A stretch of 64,000 bases of DNA from Pratylenchus scribneri (lineage: Eukaryota > Nematoda > Chromadorea > Rhabditida > Pratylenchidae): NCBI GenBank assembly GCA_030063045.1, contig JAQSEB010000058.1:1302001-1366000 (forward strand), written 5' to 3'. A program made the translations under genes and the position numbers. Position 1 is the stretch's first letter; each line of letters begins with the position of its first letter. The notes under the pieces are model-generated. The model was given only the letters and a program-made list of their open reading frames with translations, was not told the DNA's origin and did not search any database. Shown one piece after another: positions 12,516-24,303 of the stretch.

Positions 12516-14417
12516 ATGGAATTGGAATATAGACGACCATTGCCTCTTGAATTACTCGCTGAAATACATAAATGCCTGCCACTGCCCGATGCAATTTATG
12601 TTTTGGTGAATATTTCATCCTGGGAATTTGTCAACAATAATTCGCCCAGAATGCGACGAACCATTGAACGAATCAAAACGGTTAAAAATTCAATTCATTT
12701 AAAATATTTATTTTAATTTGAAAAAATCAATAAAATCAAAAAAAATTTATAAAAGTTTTCAATCATTTTTTCAGTCTCTCGAAGAATATATTTATTCATT
12801 GGTTGGTGAAGAAGAAGATGAAGATGAGTTCGAAGAATATGGTCGCGAGTCAGTGGAGATTTACAAAAATGTTGAATGGAAACCCGAATTGGATGCATTG
12901 TTTCGTTATGGCAGCTGGTTGACATCAAGACGGCGGTTCTCTATTATGCATCCAATGTACAACATTGTTGGCATACCCACAAATTTCACGGAGGAATTAC
13001 TTCTGCATTTGGCAAATTCACGGTTAATTATATTACATCTTTGTTTATCAAAAAGCGATGGGTTTATTTTCTCAATTGTGGAATTTAAATTTTAATTCTA
13101 GGGTCTAGGTCTAATAAGATATTAATTAAAATAATTTAAATTTATAAATTTGGGAATTATTTTAGTTTAACACAACAAATGATGCTTCAATTTGTGCGAA
13201 TGATTTTTGCAAATGGCACAATTCCAACATTCTTAAAGCCATTATTGAATAAGATGGAGCAATATCAAATTGGAGACCGATTTATAATCGAATCTGTTCA
13301 ATTGGAAACTAACAATGGACAAATTTTGCATATTTTTGATGGAGAATTGTACAAATCTCATCAAAATGGACATTCATTGCTATTGATTGTGGCGAACAAA
13401 ATGGATCGGACGAATTGGTTTACAATTCTGATTGGATTAGATTCTTCAAATAAATTCATTTGGCGATTGGAATTCTCAAAAAAGAAGTTGGAGGTTAATC
13501 ATAAAGTTATGATGATTTAAAATAATTTAATTGTTTTAGTCTTTTGATGATATTGAAGAATTTATAACAGAACAAGGCGGAACGGTTAATGGTCCAGTCA
13601 ATCAAAATGGCAACAAATTGAAGGCGAAAAGCCTTTGTTGGACCGGACATTTGGACTTATTTCTGCGTCGTGGCGCTGCATTTACCCAATTTCGTAATTT
13701 CAAAATAAAAGAACTTTGGGAATATTTTCATCCCACTGTTTATGCCGATTTTCTGGTCAGCTATATTTCCAATACAAAGTAAAATATTTTCTTAAATTAT
13801 AAATAAATTTATATTTTAGACATCCTGAGGATTTTCTTGAATCAGTCGAAATATATTTCAAAAAAGATCTCTCTCATTCAATCCACGAAATTTGGGAATA
13901 TTGTCACAAAGGCGTAGGAAAAGGTATAAAAATTAATTCAATTTAATTAACGAATTATTATTAAGGTTTTGATAAGAAGAAATTGCACATTTTATCGGCA
14001 AAAACAACGAAATTGATGAAGGATTTTTCCAATGCATCTGTGGAATATGTTTTGGAATTCACATTGGCCAATTTACCGACAAATGGTGCATATGTATTCG
14101 ATGTTGAAGTCAAATCCGAAAATGAATTCGAACAAATTGCTGGAATTAAAATCCGAAAACGGAAGGTAAAAATTATTTATTTGTTAATGTTAAATAAAAA
14201 ATATTTATTTTTGCTCTGCGAAATTTAATCAGAAAATCAAAAATTTTTTCAAATTAAAAACCATAAAATAAATATTAAAAATGACTAAAAATTAATATTA
14301 AAGATTGCTGAAATTGTTGAATTGAAATGCGACGATCAAATTGAGTTGGGAAAGAAGAGGAAGGCAACAAATGATGATGAAGATGGGCCGACATGTTCCG
14401 CCAAAATAATGAAATGA
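12516..14417 (+). CDS. Uncharacterised protein with an F-box-like N-terminus
   Basis: Seven exons (12516-12680, 12775-13022, 13166-13493, 13540-13778, 13820-13923, 13966-14165, 14304-14417) chain in phase to 465 aa. The N-terminus RPLPLELLAEIHKCLPLPDA looks like an F-box (LP.ELL.EI...LP). Next comes an acidic run (GEEEDEDEFEE), then two blocks rich in aromatic residues. The tail is basic (KKRKATNDD), possibly a nuclear signal. I do not recognise the rest. Nematodes carry many fast-evolving F-box proteins, so a role as an SCF substrate adaptor is a guess. It follows DDX54 after 236 nt on the same strand. Confidence 0.6.
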
Positions 14418-15084
14418 TTGAAATTGAATGAGGCTGATTGATGAAAACAGAGAAATCTGGACTTTAATTTATTTATTTTCATGCTATTTATTTGCATTCC
14501 ATTCCATATTCATTTGTTTTACGCATTGACTCAATATTTGATAAAATTATGTCAATAATGTAGATTAATTATAAAAATTGTTGAAACAAATTATTATATT
14601 TTTTGATGTTATTTCAATTGCTAACATGTTTAACCGAAAAAGGTTGTTTAAGAAATTTAAGCTTGAAAAAATAAGCGATGAATGTAGGTTTTGTTTTTTT
14701 CGCTTACATTTTCCCTTCCGACTTCTCTAATCAATAGATGGCGGTCAATTCAATTTTGAATTTTTTAATTTTCCAAGCCAATAAAATCATTTCATCGCTC
14801 ATTTTTCCGAAATTAAAAAGCAAAATGAGATGAGAACAATTTTTTATTGTCATCTTAAACCAAAATTGTGAAAATTTGTACAGCAAAAATTGATCGGCTA
14901 ATTTTTGAGTGAATTATCTCGTTTAAAATAGTAAAATAAGAGAAAAAGAATGGCCAAGTTTTTAAAATACCTAAATAATCAGAAAATCATGATTATTATT
15001 AAATACAAAATCTCACTTATAAATTTTCCAGATTAAAACATTATAAAGCGTAAAACGATTTTAAATATTTGAGCCAAAAGTGCA
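14418..15084. promoter_or_regulatory. Intergenic region upstream of PCNA
   Basis: AT-rich spacer containing the 3' UTR of the upstream gene and the presumed PCNA promoter. I see no clear TATA box, E2F-like site or gene. Confidence 0.4.
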
Positions 15085-16394
15085 ATGTTCGAAGCAAAGT
15101 TCGCCAACGCCTCACTTTTCAAGAAAATTGTGGAGTCGGTCAAGGATTTGGTCACGGATGCCCCATTTGATTGTACCGAGAATTCAATGTGTTTGCAGGT
15201 TTCCATCAAACTTAGGGTCCAAAAACACTTTTTTAGGCGATGGATGGTTCGCATGTTGCGCTGGTCTCACTCAGATTGGACATTGGCCTGTTCGAGATAT
15301 ACCGTTGCGATCGAACAATCAGCCTTGGACTGAGTTTGGCTGAATTGAGCAAGGTTTGGGTTTGCCCCAATTAAATTGTAATAGGTATAGCTATTAGGTT
15401 TTGATAAAGTTTATTGCCTAGGGTTCTAAAGACAACACAAATTTTGCAAATTTTCGACTCAAAGAAGTGACCCTTCACTTTTACAATACCGGGTTTGAAC
15501 ATGCTGATGAGCAGGGAAATTAATTTAGTAGGGCTTAGTTGCCGCTTTATGCGTTTTTACACATAATACATTTCTAGACAAATAAATCACCTGAAAGGGG
15601 CTAATGTGAGAATGATTAACTTTTTACAATTAATTATAAAACAATTATTCCTCTAATTTTTAGGTCCTGAAATGCTCAAAAACGGACGACACATTGATGA
15701 TCCAATACCAGGACGGGGAACAGGACACGGTGATATTCTCGTTCGAGGACAACAAAGGCCGCAAACAGGACCTCACATTGAAATTGTTGGATTTGGACAA
15801 TGAACATTTGGGCATCCCGGACCAGAAATATGCGGCCGTCGTTGAAATGCCGGTCAGTTAAATTCATTCATTATAAATTATTATAATTTTTAGTCCGCCG
15901 AATTTCAAAAAGTTTGCCGCGACATTGCCACCTTCTCCGACACATTGAACATTACGGCAACCAAATCGGGTGTTGTGTTCAAGGGCAGTGGGGATACGGT
16001 CACCAACACGATCACCTATAGCAAGGATCGAACCGCGGACGAGGACGAAGAGGATAAGAACGATAATGACGTAAGGGAAATGATTTGAGTGGATAAAATT
16101 CAAAAACACCTCATTTTTAGCGCATTGACATCACTGTGAAGGAGAAAGTGAACATGAACTTCTCCATCAAATATGTAAGTTAATTTTGGGAATAGTTTAG
16201 GTGTTTAAATTTCACATTTTTTGCAGTTGACCAACTTCACCAAGGCCACCTGCCTGGCCAATCGAGTGCGCCTTTCCATGTGCGACCGTGTCCCATTGGT
16301 GGTGGAATACGAAATTGAGGGCGAAGGCAATGGATATTTGCGCTTCTTTTTGGCTCCAAAAATTGAGGAGGACAAGGATGGCATGGACGAATGA
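15085..16394 (+). CDS. pcn-1: Proliferating cell nuclear antigen (sliding clamp)
   Basis: Six exons (15085-15198, 15237-15353, 15664-15852, 15894-16070, 16121-16174, 16227-16394) give 272 aa, close to the usual ~261. The N-terminus [18 protein letters not shown], the segment [14 protein letters not shown], the interdomain region ([21 protein letters not shown]) and the C-terminal [12 protein letters not shown]...LAPKIEED are PCNA signatures. The protein forms the trimeric ring that tethers replicative polymerases and repair factors. The second domain has a longer, very acidic loop ([13 protein letters not shown]) than the human protein, which explains the extra length. The intron at 15354-15663 is unusually long for this gene. 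Confidence 0.97.
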
Positions 16395-16927
16395 AGAAAT
16401 GGCATTTGGAATGAAGATGGATGCATGAATTGGATGGAAAGAATGAAGGAACTTATTTAATTATTATGGAATGAATCTTCAATTTGGCTTATTTATTTAT
16501 TTTTTAAATTCCATTTTGACATAAATTTCAGTTTTGCTAACTTAAAATTCGATACTCAATGAATTCATTTTGTTCAATTTTATCTACCTATTTCTTTTTC
16601 TGGAAAAAATTCTTTTTAAATCATGTAAATTTTGATTTATTAATGCAATGGTTAAATATCCCAAGCTGCATATGCTAATTTCATCAAATTTAATAACGAA
16701 GAAAATTTTTGTACATATATTAGTTTAAAGCCTTTTTATTTTTAGAAAGTTTAAAATTAGTTGCTTTAAATCGTTTTTAAAAATGAGTAAATCGTTTTCC
16801 CTATAGGATCTATTGATAATAAAACAATGTTTCAAACATTCATTGATATTTCAAAAACATTTTCCCCATTTAATCATTAACCAACAATTTTAAATTTCAC
16901 TCAAGGAATAAAAAACACATTTCGCTA
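16395..16927. other. Intergenic region between PCNA and the TXNDC15-like gene
   Basis: AT-rich 3' UTR and spacer with no recognisable gene or repeat. A weak T-rich/AG acceptor lies near 16904, about 20 nt before the next start codon. Confidence 0.5.
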
Positions 16928-18223
16928 ATGATATATTTCATTGCTTTGAACATGCTATTAACCTCCGTCCAACTTGAAAATGAAATGAGGAAAGGCGGCC
17001 AAAGAATGGGAGCAGTTAATTCCACAACAATGCTCGACAATAATAATGATGGAACAGAACATTGTCCCGCATTTTCACCATTCATATTTTGGCTACGGCG
17101 CCAATGCCCACCAATGGTCGATTTTCGTTGTGTTCAAGGCTTACCCGGAGATTTGTCAAGTCCAACGGGACAATTGAATTGTGGAACAGGTTTTTGTAAT
17201 TTTAAATATGTTTTTGATTAAAAAATGAAGAATATTTTATCTACAAAATTAAAGAGTTTGGAGAATATTAATTTTTAGTCCAATATAATAAAAATAGGTC
17301 GATCAAAATTAAAGAATTGAATAATGAAAGTTTATTGCAGCGGATGATTCGCCGGATGCTCGGCTCAAATTGCTCAGTGCCAAGGAAATACTCCAACAAG
17401 TCAAATATCGAGATCCAAGGTTTGTACAAAACCAAATTTTTTGCTTTCACCAAATTATTTTAAGCGGCCGTCCCTGGTGCATGCTCACACTTTTCTATTC
17501 GCCGGATTGCGTTTTCTCGGCAAAAGTGGCCGCCTCTTTCTACCAAATTGTCCAGTACTATCCAAAACTCAGCGTCGTGGCTGTCGATGTTTCACAGGGT
17601 GGAAAGGACACAGAAAGGTTCAATTTCATTTAATTATGTTTTCAATTCATAATTGGAATATTCAAAAAAATTAAATCATCTCATATCCAATATATCAAAA
17701 TCATTAAAAATACAAAATCGATTTAAAATTTCTTTCCATTTCCAGCCTAATCTCTCAATATGGGATTGCCTCAACGCCGGTGATTGCACTTTGGCAAGAT
17801 GGATTTCCTCGCTATAGACTCTATGACGACTATTCCCAGCCGAACACTCTGATCAAGGTGATCAAGGCACAAACGGATTTGAGCCCAAGGAATTGGCAAG
17901 AAAAGGGGCAGCCGGCGACGGATGAAGAAATTGAGAAGGAAGACGAAGAAAATGAGTCGAATGAGAGGAGGCCGAGTCGACGAGAATTCCTACAACGCTT
18001 CAAATATTTGCAGAAGGAACTTGGCTTCGATTGGTTTGTTTATTAATTATAATTATTATTAAATTTATATTCATAAATTAATTATTATTCCTCTTCTAGG
18101 TATTTGTTGGCTGCACTGCTCACTTGTCTCATCAATTTATTATATTTTGGGCTCAGCTCGAGGAAAGGAAGAGCTCTCCTACAGCAACATTTCCCCAGCT
18201 TATTTGGCATCATTGTTCTTTGA
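16928..18223 (+). CDS. TXNDC15-like thioredoxin-fold membrane protein
   Basis: Five exons (16928-17189, 17341-17419, 17465-17617, 17746-18033, 18100-18223) give 301 aa. A short hydrophobic N-terminus (MIYFIALNMLLTSVQ) fits a signal peptide. The thioredoxin fold is at about residues 110-210: WCMLTLFYSPDCVFSAKVA, then VVAVDVSQ and the cis-Pro segment GIASTPVIALWQDG. The classical CxxC is replaced by DCVFS, as in vertebrate TXNDC15, so redox activity is doubtful. An acidic and charged stretch precedes a C-terminal membrane segment (YLLAALLTCLINLLYFGL). TXNDC15 is an ER/ciliary protein linked to Meckel-type ciliopathy in mammals. Orthology is inferred from the CVFS motif and the architecture. Confidence 0.75.
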
Positions 18224-18660
18224 ATTTATTGTTTTGTATAATTTTTCTTTTTCGAAATGTATATTTTTTGAAATAAAATTTAAATTAATTTTTAATTTCG
18301 TATTAATCGTTTTATATTCGATTTTTATTACGTTTTACATATCATTTATCAAAATACATCTCAAAATATATCAAAAAAGTTAATTTTTAATTGTTAAAAT
18401 AAAAGCCAAAACTCTCTGGTCTCTATTTAAGAAAATAGATATGAATAGCTCTCCCCTGCTATTTTCTCAATGTTTTTCCCGTCACGATTCCCTTTAGGCG
18501 CAAAAGACCAGAAATCGGTCTCGCTTGCTCACTCTTCGCTCTTTCCCTTTTTATTGAGACCCAAAAATTCAAGAATGAAAACCGAAACTTTTACCAATTT
18601 TATTCGATCATTTAATTGACTTAATTTTCATAGAAAAATAGCATAGTAAAAAAGTTAATA
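18224..18660. promoter_or_regulatory. Intergenic region upstream of V-ATPase subunit C
   Basis: The 3' UTR of the TXNDC15-like gene is followed by a short GC-richer patch (about 18410-18560) likely to be the V-ATPase C promoter. A CATAG acceptor-like site lies ~30 nt before the start codon. No gene is seen. Confidence 0.4.
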
Positions 18661-21554
18661 ATGAGTACTTCATCAAACACCGAACTTTGGATTATATCGG
18701 CTCCAGGCGATTCCACACCGCAAGAAACTTGGGATCGATTACAGCAAACAACGCAGAATTTGTCGGTGAATAGCAAATTCAACATTCCTGATCTCAAGGT
18801 TTTTTTAAAAAAATAAGAAAATATTTCATTGAAAATTCAGGTCGGAACATTGGATCAATTGGTCGGTCTTTCTGATGATTTGGCCAAATTGGATGTGGTC
18901 GCTGAACAGTTAAGCACTAATATTTAAATTGTATTTAATTAAAGTTAACTCAATTAAATTTAGGGTTACTCGCAAATTGGTCCAATATTTCTCGGAGGTT
19001 TTGGAGGAGGAGAGGAACAAATTGCAAGAAAACCTGGTCATTGGAAACAGTTCAGTTTTAATTTAAAACAAAAATATTATTGAGTAAATTTCGCCTTTCA
19101 AAGCAAGGTCTTGTGGTCTATTGGGTTAAGTCCTTGGTATAATATTCGGGTTCGAATCCATTAGCGCATAGTTGATTCCTGTGGGCCAATCAATTCGGTC
19201 TATGGGATTGCAGAATTGCGCAAAATTAAAATGTGGACCCTCCGTGAGTTAGTTTCGCGCTATGACGCTAAAATTAACTCTCCGACGGCTTCACAACAAT
19301 TCAAAATTATTTTTCTCTAATAAGATATAAAGTCTTTTTTGGCCATTTTAATTCGGCGTAAAAAGCTTTAAAAATTTTTTCATTTTACAGAGGATATGCG
19401 AACATATGTGACCAAGTTTCAATGGGAGGCAGCCAAATATCCGGTGAAACAATCACTCAAAGTGCTAAGCGAAATAATCGGCAAACAAATAACCCAAATC
19501 GACAATGACTTGAAAACAAAGGCAACAGCCTATAACAATTTGAAGAACACGCTGGCCTCCATCGATCGCAAAGCAGCGTAAGAATTTCTAAAATACAAAT
19601 TGACACTAAAACTTCTTGATTAGATTTAATTAAAACAGACTTTTCTACGACCAAATTCAATTACACCAAAGACCAAATTTTGATTTCATTTTTAAATAAT
19701 CTTAAAATTTAGAGTATAAGTATTAGTATTATTATCAAAATGAATAATGAAATCTTAAAGATTTTGTTAAAAACAATTCATTGCAGAATAAAATTATAAT
19801 GTACAAAAATTTAAAATAATCTATTTTCGCAATTTAAGTGGCTCATTGGTCACCAAAGATTTGTCGGACATTGTTAAAGCGGATGACTTTGTGCTCGGCT
19901 CAGAATATTTGCAAACAATTTGCGTGGCTGTGCCCAAATTATCGGTCAAAGAATGGGAAAATCGATATCACACATTTGCGAACATGGTTGTCCCTGGATC
20001 GGCGCGAAAAATCACCGAAGACCAGGAGCACGCCCTCTACACGGTCACATTATTTCAGGTAGGAGAAGGGAGTAATTGTTTAAGCGATTAACAACATTAA
20101 TTGTATTTTTTCCATTTGCAGAAAGTGATTGATGAATACAAAAACAATTGCCGCGAAAATAAGTGAGTCTTTTCTATATTTTTAAAATGGATATTCTTAC
20201 AAAATATGATGCAATAAAGAGAAAAAATTTTACATTCCATAAATTTTATTTTTAAATTTTTTTAATATCTGAATTTTTTTGTTTTTTTTTATCCTGTTGT
20301 GATTTATAATTCTGATTTTTAATTGTAAATGTGTTTTTGCCCCATTCTGATTTGTAATTGTACTTGTGTTTTTGCCCCATTCTGATTTATAATTGTGTTT
20401 TTGCCCCATTCTGATTTGTAATTGTACTTGTGTTTTTGCCCCATTCTGATTTGTAATTGTGTTTTTGCCCCATTCTGATTTATAATTGTGTTTTTGCCCC
20501 ATTCTGATTTGTAATTGTGTTTTTGCCCCATTCTGAATTGTAATTGTGTTTTTGCCCCATTCTGATTTGTAATTGTGTTTTGCCCCATTCTGATTTGTAA
20601 TTGTGTTTTTGTCCCATTCTGATTTGTAATTGTGTTTTGCCCCATTCTGATTTGTAAATGTGTTTTTGTCCCATTCTGATTTGTAATTGTGTTTTTGCCC
20701 CATTCTGATTTGTAATTGTGTTTTACCCCATTCTGAATTGTAATTGTGTTTTTGCCTCATTCTGAATTGTAATTGTGTTTTTGCCTCATTCTGATTTGTA
20801 ATTGTGTTTTTGCCCCATTCTGATTTGTAATTGTGTTTTACCCCATTCTGAATTGTAATTGTGTTTTTGCCTCATTCTGAATTGTAATTGTGTTTTTGCC
20901 TCATTCTGAATTGTAATTGTGTTTTTAAGTTCTCATTTTCTACTGCTGACGGGAAAAACTAGAAATAGAGAAAAAAAAATTCCCTCCGAACTGAACCATT
21001 CATAATTTTTATTCATTACTTTTTCTCATCCCAACCTAAGGTTCATTGTGCGTGATTTTGTCTATGATGAACAGTCATTGAAGGCGGGCAAAAGCGAACG
21101 GGATAAGCTCGTGCAAGAGAAGCAACGACAGTATGCACCATTGGTCCGATGGTTGAGAATCAATTTTGGCGAGATTTTCTCTGCCTATGTGCATGTCAAA
21201 GCATTGCGCGTATTTGTCGAGTCCGTTTTGAGGTGAGTTCATTCTTCGTTTAATAAATGAGAAATGTCTTTTTTTTTACACTCATCCCCTTTTCCATATC
21301 TATACAAACACACTTTGGATTTCAGGTACGGCTTGCCCGTCAATTTCCAAGCTACCATTATGGAGCCAATGAAGAATGCTCAAAAGAAGTTGCGCATTGA
21401 ATTGAATAAATTATACCATCATTTGGATGGAACGGCCAGCGGACCAATAGAAACATTTGAGGATGCGCCCACACTGGTTTCACTAGGCGTTCACGACTAT
21501 TTCCCCTATGTGTTCTTCAAAATGAACATTGACTTTTTGGAGAAGCGGCTTTGA
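18661..21554 (+). CDS. vha-11: V-type proton ATPase subunit C
   Basis: Eight exons (18661-18798, 18841-18908, 18964-19049, 19391-19577, 19839-20058, 20122-20162, 21041-21232, 21326-21554) give exactly 386 aa, the normal length for this subunit. Family hallmarks are [10 protein letters not shown] at the N-terminus, [66 protein letters not shown] and the C-terminal [18 protein letters not shown]. Subunit C links the catalytic V1 sector to the stator at the membrane and controls reversible V1/V0 assembly, so the enzyme acidifies endomembrane compartments. Intron 6 holds a 29-nt minisatellite and intron 3 a tRNA-like fragment. Confidence 0.97.
19105..19170 (+). pseudogene. tRNA-like fragment in V-ATPase C intron 3
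   Basis: A-box-like TGGTCTATTGGG at 19114-19125 and a perfect B-box GGTTCGAATCC at 19149-19159. Only about 12 nt remain where the anticodon arm and variable loop should be, so the element is truncated. Confidence 0.35.
20325..20935 (+). repeat. 29-nt minisatellite in V-ATPase C intron 6
   Basis: About 20 tandem copies of a 28-30-nt unit built around GCCCCATTCTGATTTGTAA with a TTGTGTTTTT linker. Variants substitute CCTCATTCTG or TGAATTG in blocks, showing that multi-unit segments have been duplicated. More degenerate copies precede the array (20290-20325). It lies entirely inside an 878-nt intron. Confidence 0.95.
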
Positions 21555-22950
21555 ATGAAAGATGAAAACCAATTGTGATGTGAATGGTTAGTGATATAAT
21601 CGAATTTAACGAAAATATTCCTTCTCATTTTTATATTCCCCGTTTTTCATTGTTTTAGGCTCTTTAAAATTATACTTCATAATTCACCAAAATACCATAA
21701 AATTTTTGTAATTTTTTTCTATATTACTTATCCATGATAGAAAATCCTCTATTTTTTATGAATATTTTAGAGAGATAAATAATTTTTTTTATCTTTTTTG
21801 AATTCTAAAAATAAATAGCCCTCTACTTCCTCCTCCAAAATATCAAATTCACCTCAATTTTTGTTGATTTTACCATCCTAAAAAGCCCATTTGTTAGTCC
21901 AAATTTGGCATCAACCGAAAATATATATTTTTTTTGTTTATTTATTCAGTGGGCACTGGGCATTTGAATTGGCTAATCAGAAAATTAGAATTCTTCAGAA
22001 CTTAAGCCCTTTTCTGTTAATTTCCCCAATATTATTCAAAACCTTGAATTTTGCCCTATCAAAAATTTCCATCTTAATCCATATCCGTCTTTTCTGGCAT
22101 CCTCGATCCCCCTCCCCCAATTTTCTCAACCGCCACTGCGAGGCCTTCGAAAGAGCAAGAAGGGGCCCGCGGGGATCGGGGATCGGATATCATCCCTCTC
22201 TTTTCCCCTCCATCACCAACAAAATTGGGAGAGGGGAAAATGTGAAATTGGAGTGGACCCCGAATGGAGAAATGCGTGGTGGTGGATTTTGTGGAAAATG
22301 GTTAGGGGGGATGAAGAAAATGGAGAGGACCAAGCTGGCTAGAATTTCACAACGCCCCCTTTCCCCCTCCTATTTTGGCCTCACAGCCAATCCCCTTATC
22401 ATCAAGGACCGTTCCTCAATTTCCCCTTTTTTGAAGACTGTTAAAGAAAACCCTGTGAGGGTATTTGTTGAGCAATTTTTTGAAAATTGGATTGGAAAAT
22501 TTTGGAAAAAATCGGCAAAATCTTAAGGGAAATGTCGGGGGAAGGAGGATATAAGAAAAGGAGGAGGAGAAGATTGGCGGCCTCCGTAATCCGATCCCCA
22601 TTGACACAGTTCTCCCTCCCTCCCACTTCCTCTTTCGGCCCACATCCCCCTCAACCCCTTCTTGGCCTTGCCGCCTTCCATTTCCACCTTCCCCCAGTTT
22701 TTGCGCCATCGCCAGCAGTTTGAAATTACATATCGCGGCGACTAGGCCCCACCCGATATAGAATGTTGGAGGGTGGGATCTGTGGGCCACCCGAGTTTTG
22801 TGTTTCTTTACTGGGCCCACATTGCCGCGGGATAAATATCAAGCCTTGGGGAATTGTTGTGAAAATTTTCTTTACGGTGAAAAATGCGCCAACAATGATT
22901 ATGGTATGTCTTGTTTTTATTTTCGAAATTTACAGAGAATTCCACACAAA
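21555..22950. promoter_or_regulatory. Intergenic region upstream of the proline-rich gene
   Basis: After an AT-rich 3' UTR, 22080-22800 is clearly more GC-rich and pyrimidine-rich than surrounding spacers and lies upstream of the next gene. Open frames occur on both strands here but show no recognisable motif and no matching splice sites, so I read it as promoter or 5' UTR sequence. A strong acceptor (TTTACAG at 22929-22935) precedes the next start codon. Confidence 0.4.
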
Positions 22951-24220
22951 ATGATACAAACAAATTCAAAAGCTTTACCTTCACCGAACTCTTTGATGGC
23001 CATGGCCAATTCGTTGCCTCCAGCAAAATCAAATTCGACTGAATCTGATGGCCAAATTGTGGCCAATCAACAATTGAAGAAGAAACGGGCGAATGAAAAT
23101 GGCATCAACAACATGAATGGCACAATATCTTTGATTAATCGAAAGAGAAGTGCAGAACCACGTCCTCATCCCCCTCATTTACTGAATAAACGGTACTGGG
23201 ACGATGTGAAAGCCGGAAGGGCAAAACCGCCAACATCCACTTCTTCATTGGATACAGCGACGACAAAGAAGCCAAAATTGGAACCAACTCCAGCAATTAA
23301 TGGTAAACAACAACAACAACAATGTCCACCTAAACCATCACCTTTGGTTGGCAACACCAACAAAAAGCACCAGAGAATTGAGCCAACACTACCAAAAATG
23401 GCAGAAAATGACGAATCATCAACGACCACAATTCGACGTCATTCCACAACAATTAGCCCGGTGGAATCGACAATTTCCCCACAACATCATCCAACATCAA
23501 GTTGTGGTCCGGCAATTCGGCTGCCATTTCCTCCATTGCCACCACCATTTCCACCAAATTTTGGTTCAGCATTACCTCTGGGTAAGTAAAAATGGCCCAA
23601 AAAAATGATTTTTCCACTCATTTATAGGCCCACCGCCATCAAATTTTCATTTGTTCCCACCGTCCACTTTGGCCACATCCCGTTTTCTGCCTCCATTCAC
23701 CCCTCAACTTTTTCCTGGGACATCATCGGCTAATCATTTGCCACCCCCACCGCCATTCATTCCGGCACCACCATTCTCCTCTGCCCCATCTTTCCCATTC
23801 CCTGCACTGATTAATGATAGCCAACAGCAACAACAGGCGATTGCCTTCGGGAATGCCCTTTCATTTTTCTCAGAAATTTTTCGCAAACAACAACAAGAGG
23901 CGGAAGATTTTTGTACATTTGAAAATGGGCCAGAAAATGAAGGCAGGATCGCCACTTTAGAAGAACAACATAATTCGGCTAATGGGCCATCGGTGTCAGA
24001 TGAACAAATTGACCGAATTTTGGATGAGATGATGATGGGAAGAGAAGGAAATAGGAGAGGAGAAAATCAAATTGATGAATTAGAAGGAGAACAAAATGGT
24101 CAACAACAACATCTATGCATTTTGCCAATTCCCATTTTTGTACCAATTCCATTGCCAGTGGGCACAGATTTTATCCTCAAGCATTATTGTGGAAAAAGCA
24201 AGATGTCGAAAAAAGCCTAA
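22951..24220 (+). CDS. Proline-rich low-complexity protein, unrecognised
   Basis: Two exons (22951-23581, 23628-24220) give 407 aa. The start is the first ATG after the TTTACAG acceptor at 22929-22935. The N-terminal half is Ser/Asn/Pro-rich with basic patches (KKKRAN, NRKRSAEPR, LLNKRYWDDVKAGRAKPP). The middle is a Pro/Phe-rich tract (PFPPLPPPFPP; PPPPPFIPAPPF). The C-terminal third is acidic with Gln runs and ends in a hydrophobic-Pro segment (LPIPIFVPIPLPVGTDF) and a basic tail. The [LIV]P[IV]P repeat recalls MYM-type/SOBP transcription cofactors, but that is only an impression. A nuclear, largely disordered protein is the best description. Confidence 0.65.
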
Positions 24221-24303
24221 AGTGAGATTGATTCTCTCTTTTATGTAATTTTCTTAAATTTTCAAAATTTTCACTTATTATTGAAGATAAAAAAATTTGG
24301 CAA

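Noticed and set aside
15420..15500. A further tRNA-like segment in PCNA intron 2
   Set aside because: Only a vague resemblance (GGGTTTGAAC) with no A-box or pairing, so it does not meet the standard used for the other tRNA-like elements.
20230..20760. Minus-strand frame of 176 codons with [15 protein letters not shown] repeats
   Set aside because: It is the antisense of the intronic 29-nt minisatellite, which cycles through the three frames and happens to lack stops.
20325..20935. CRISPR-like appearance of regularly spaced repeats
   Set aside because: The whole unit repeats with no unique spacers, and the locus is inside an intron of a eukaryotic gene.
21891..22820. 211-codon (+) and 134-codon (-) frames upstream of the proline-rich gene
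   Set aside because: They lie in a GC-richer noncoding block, have no recognisable motif and no acceptor before the start; more likely promoter/5' UTR composition.
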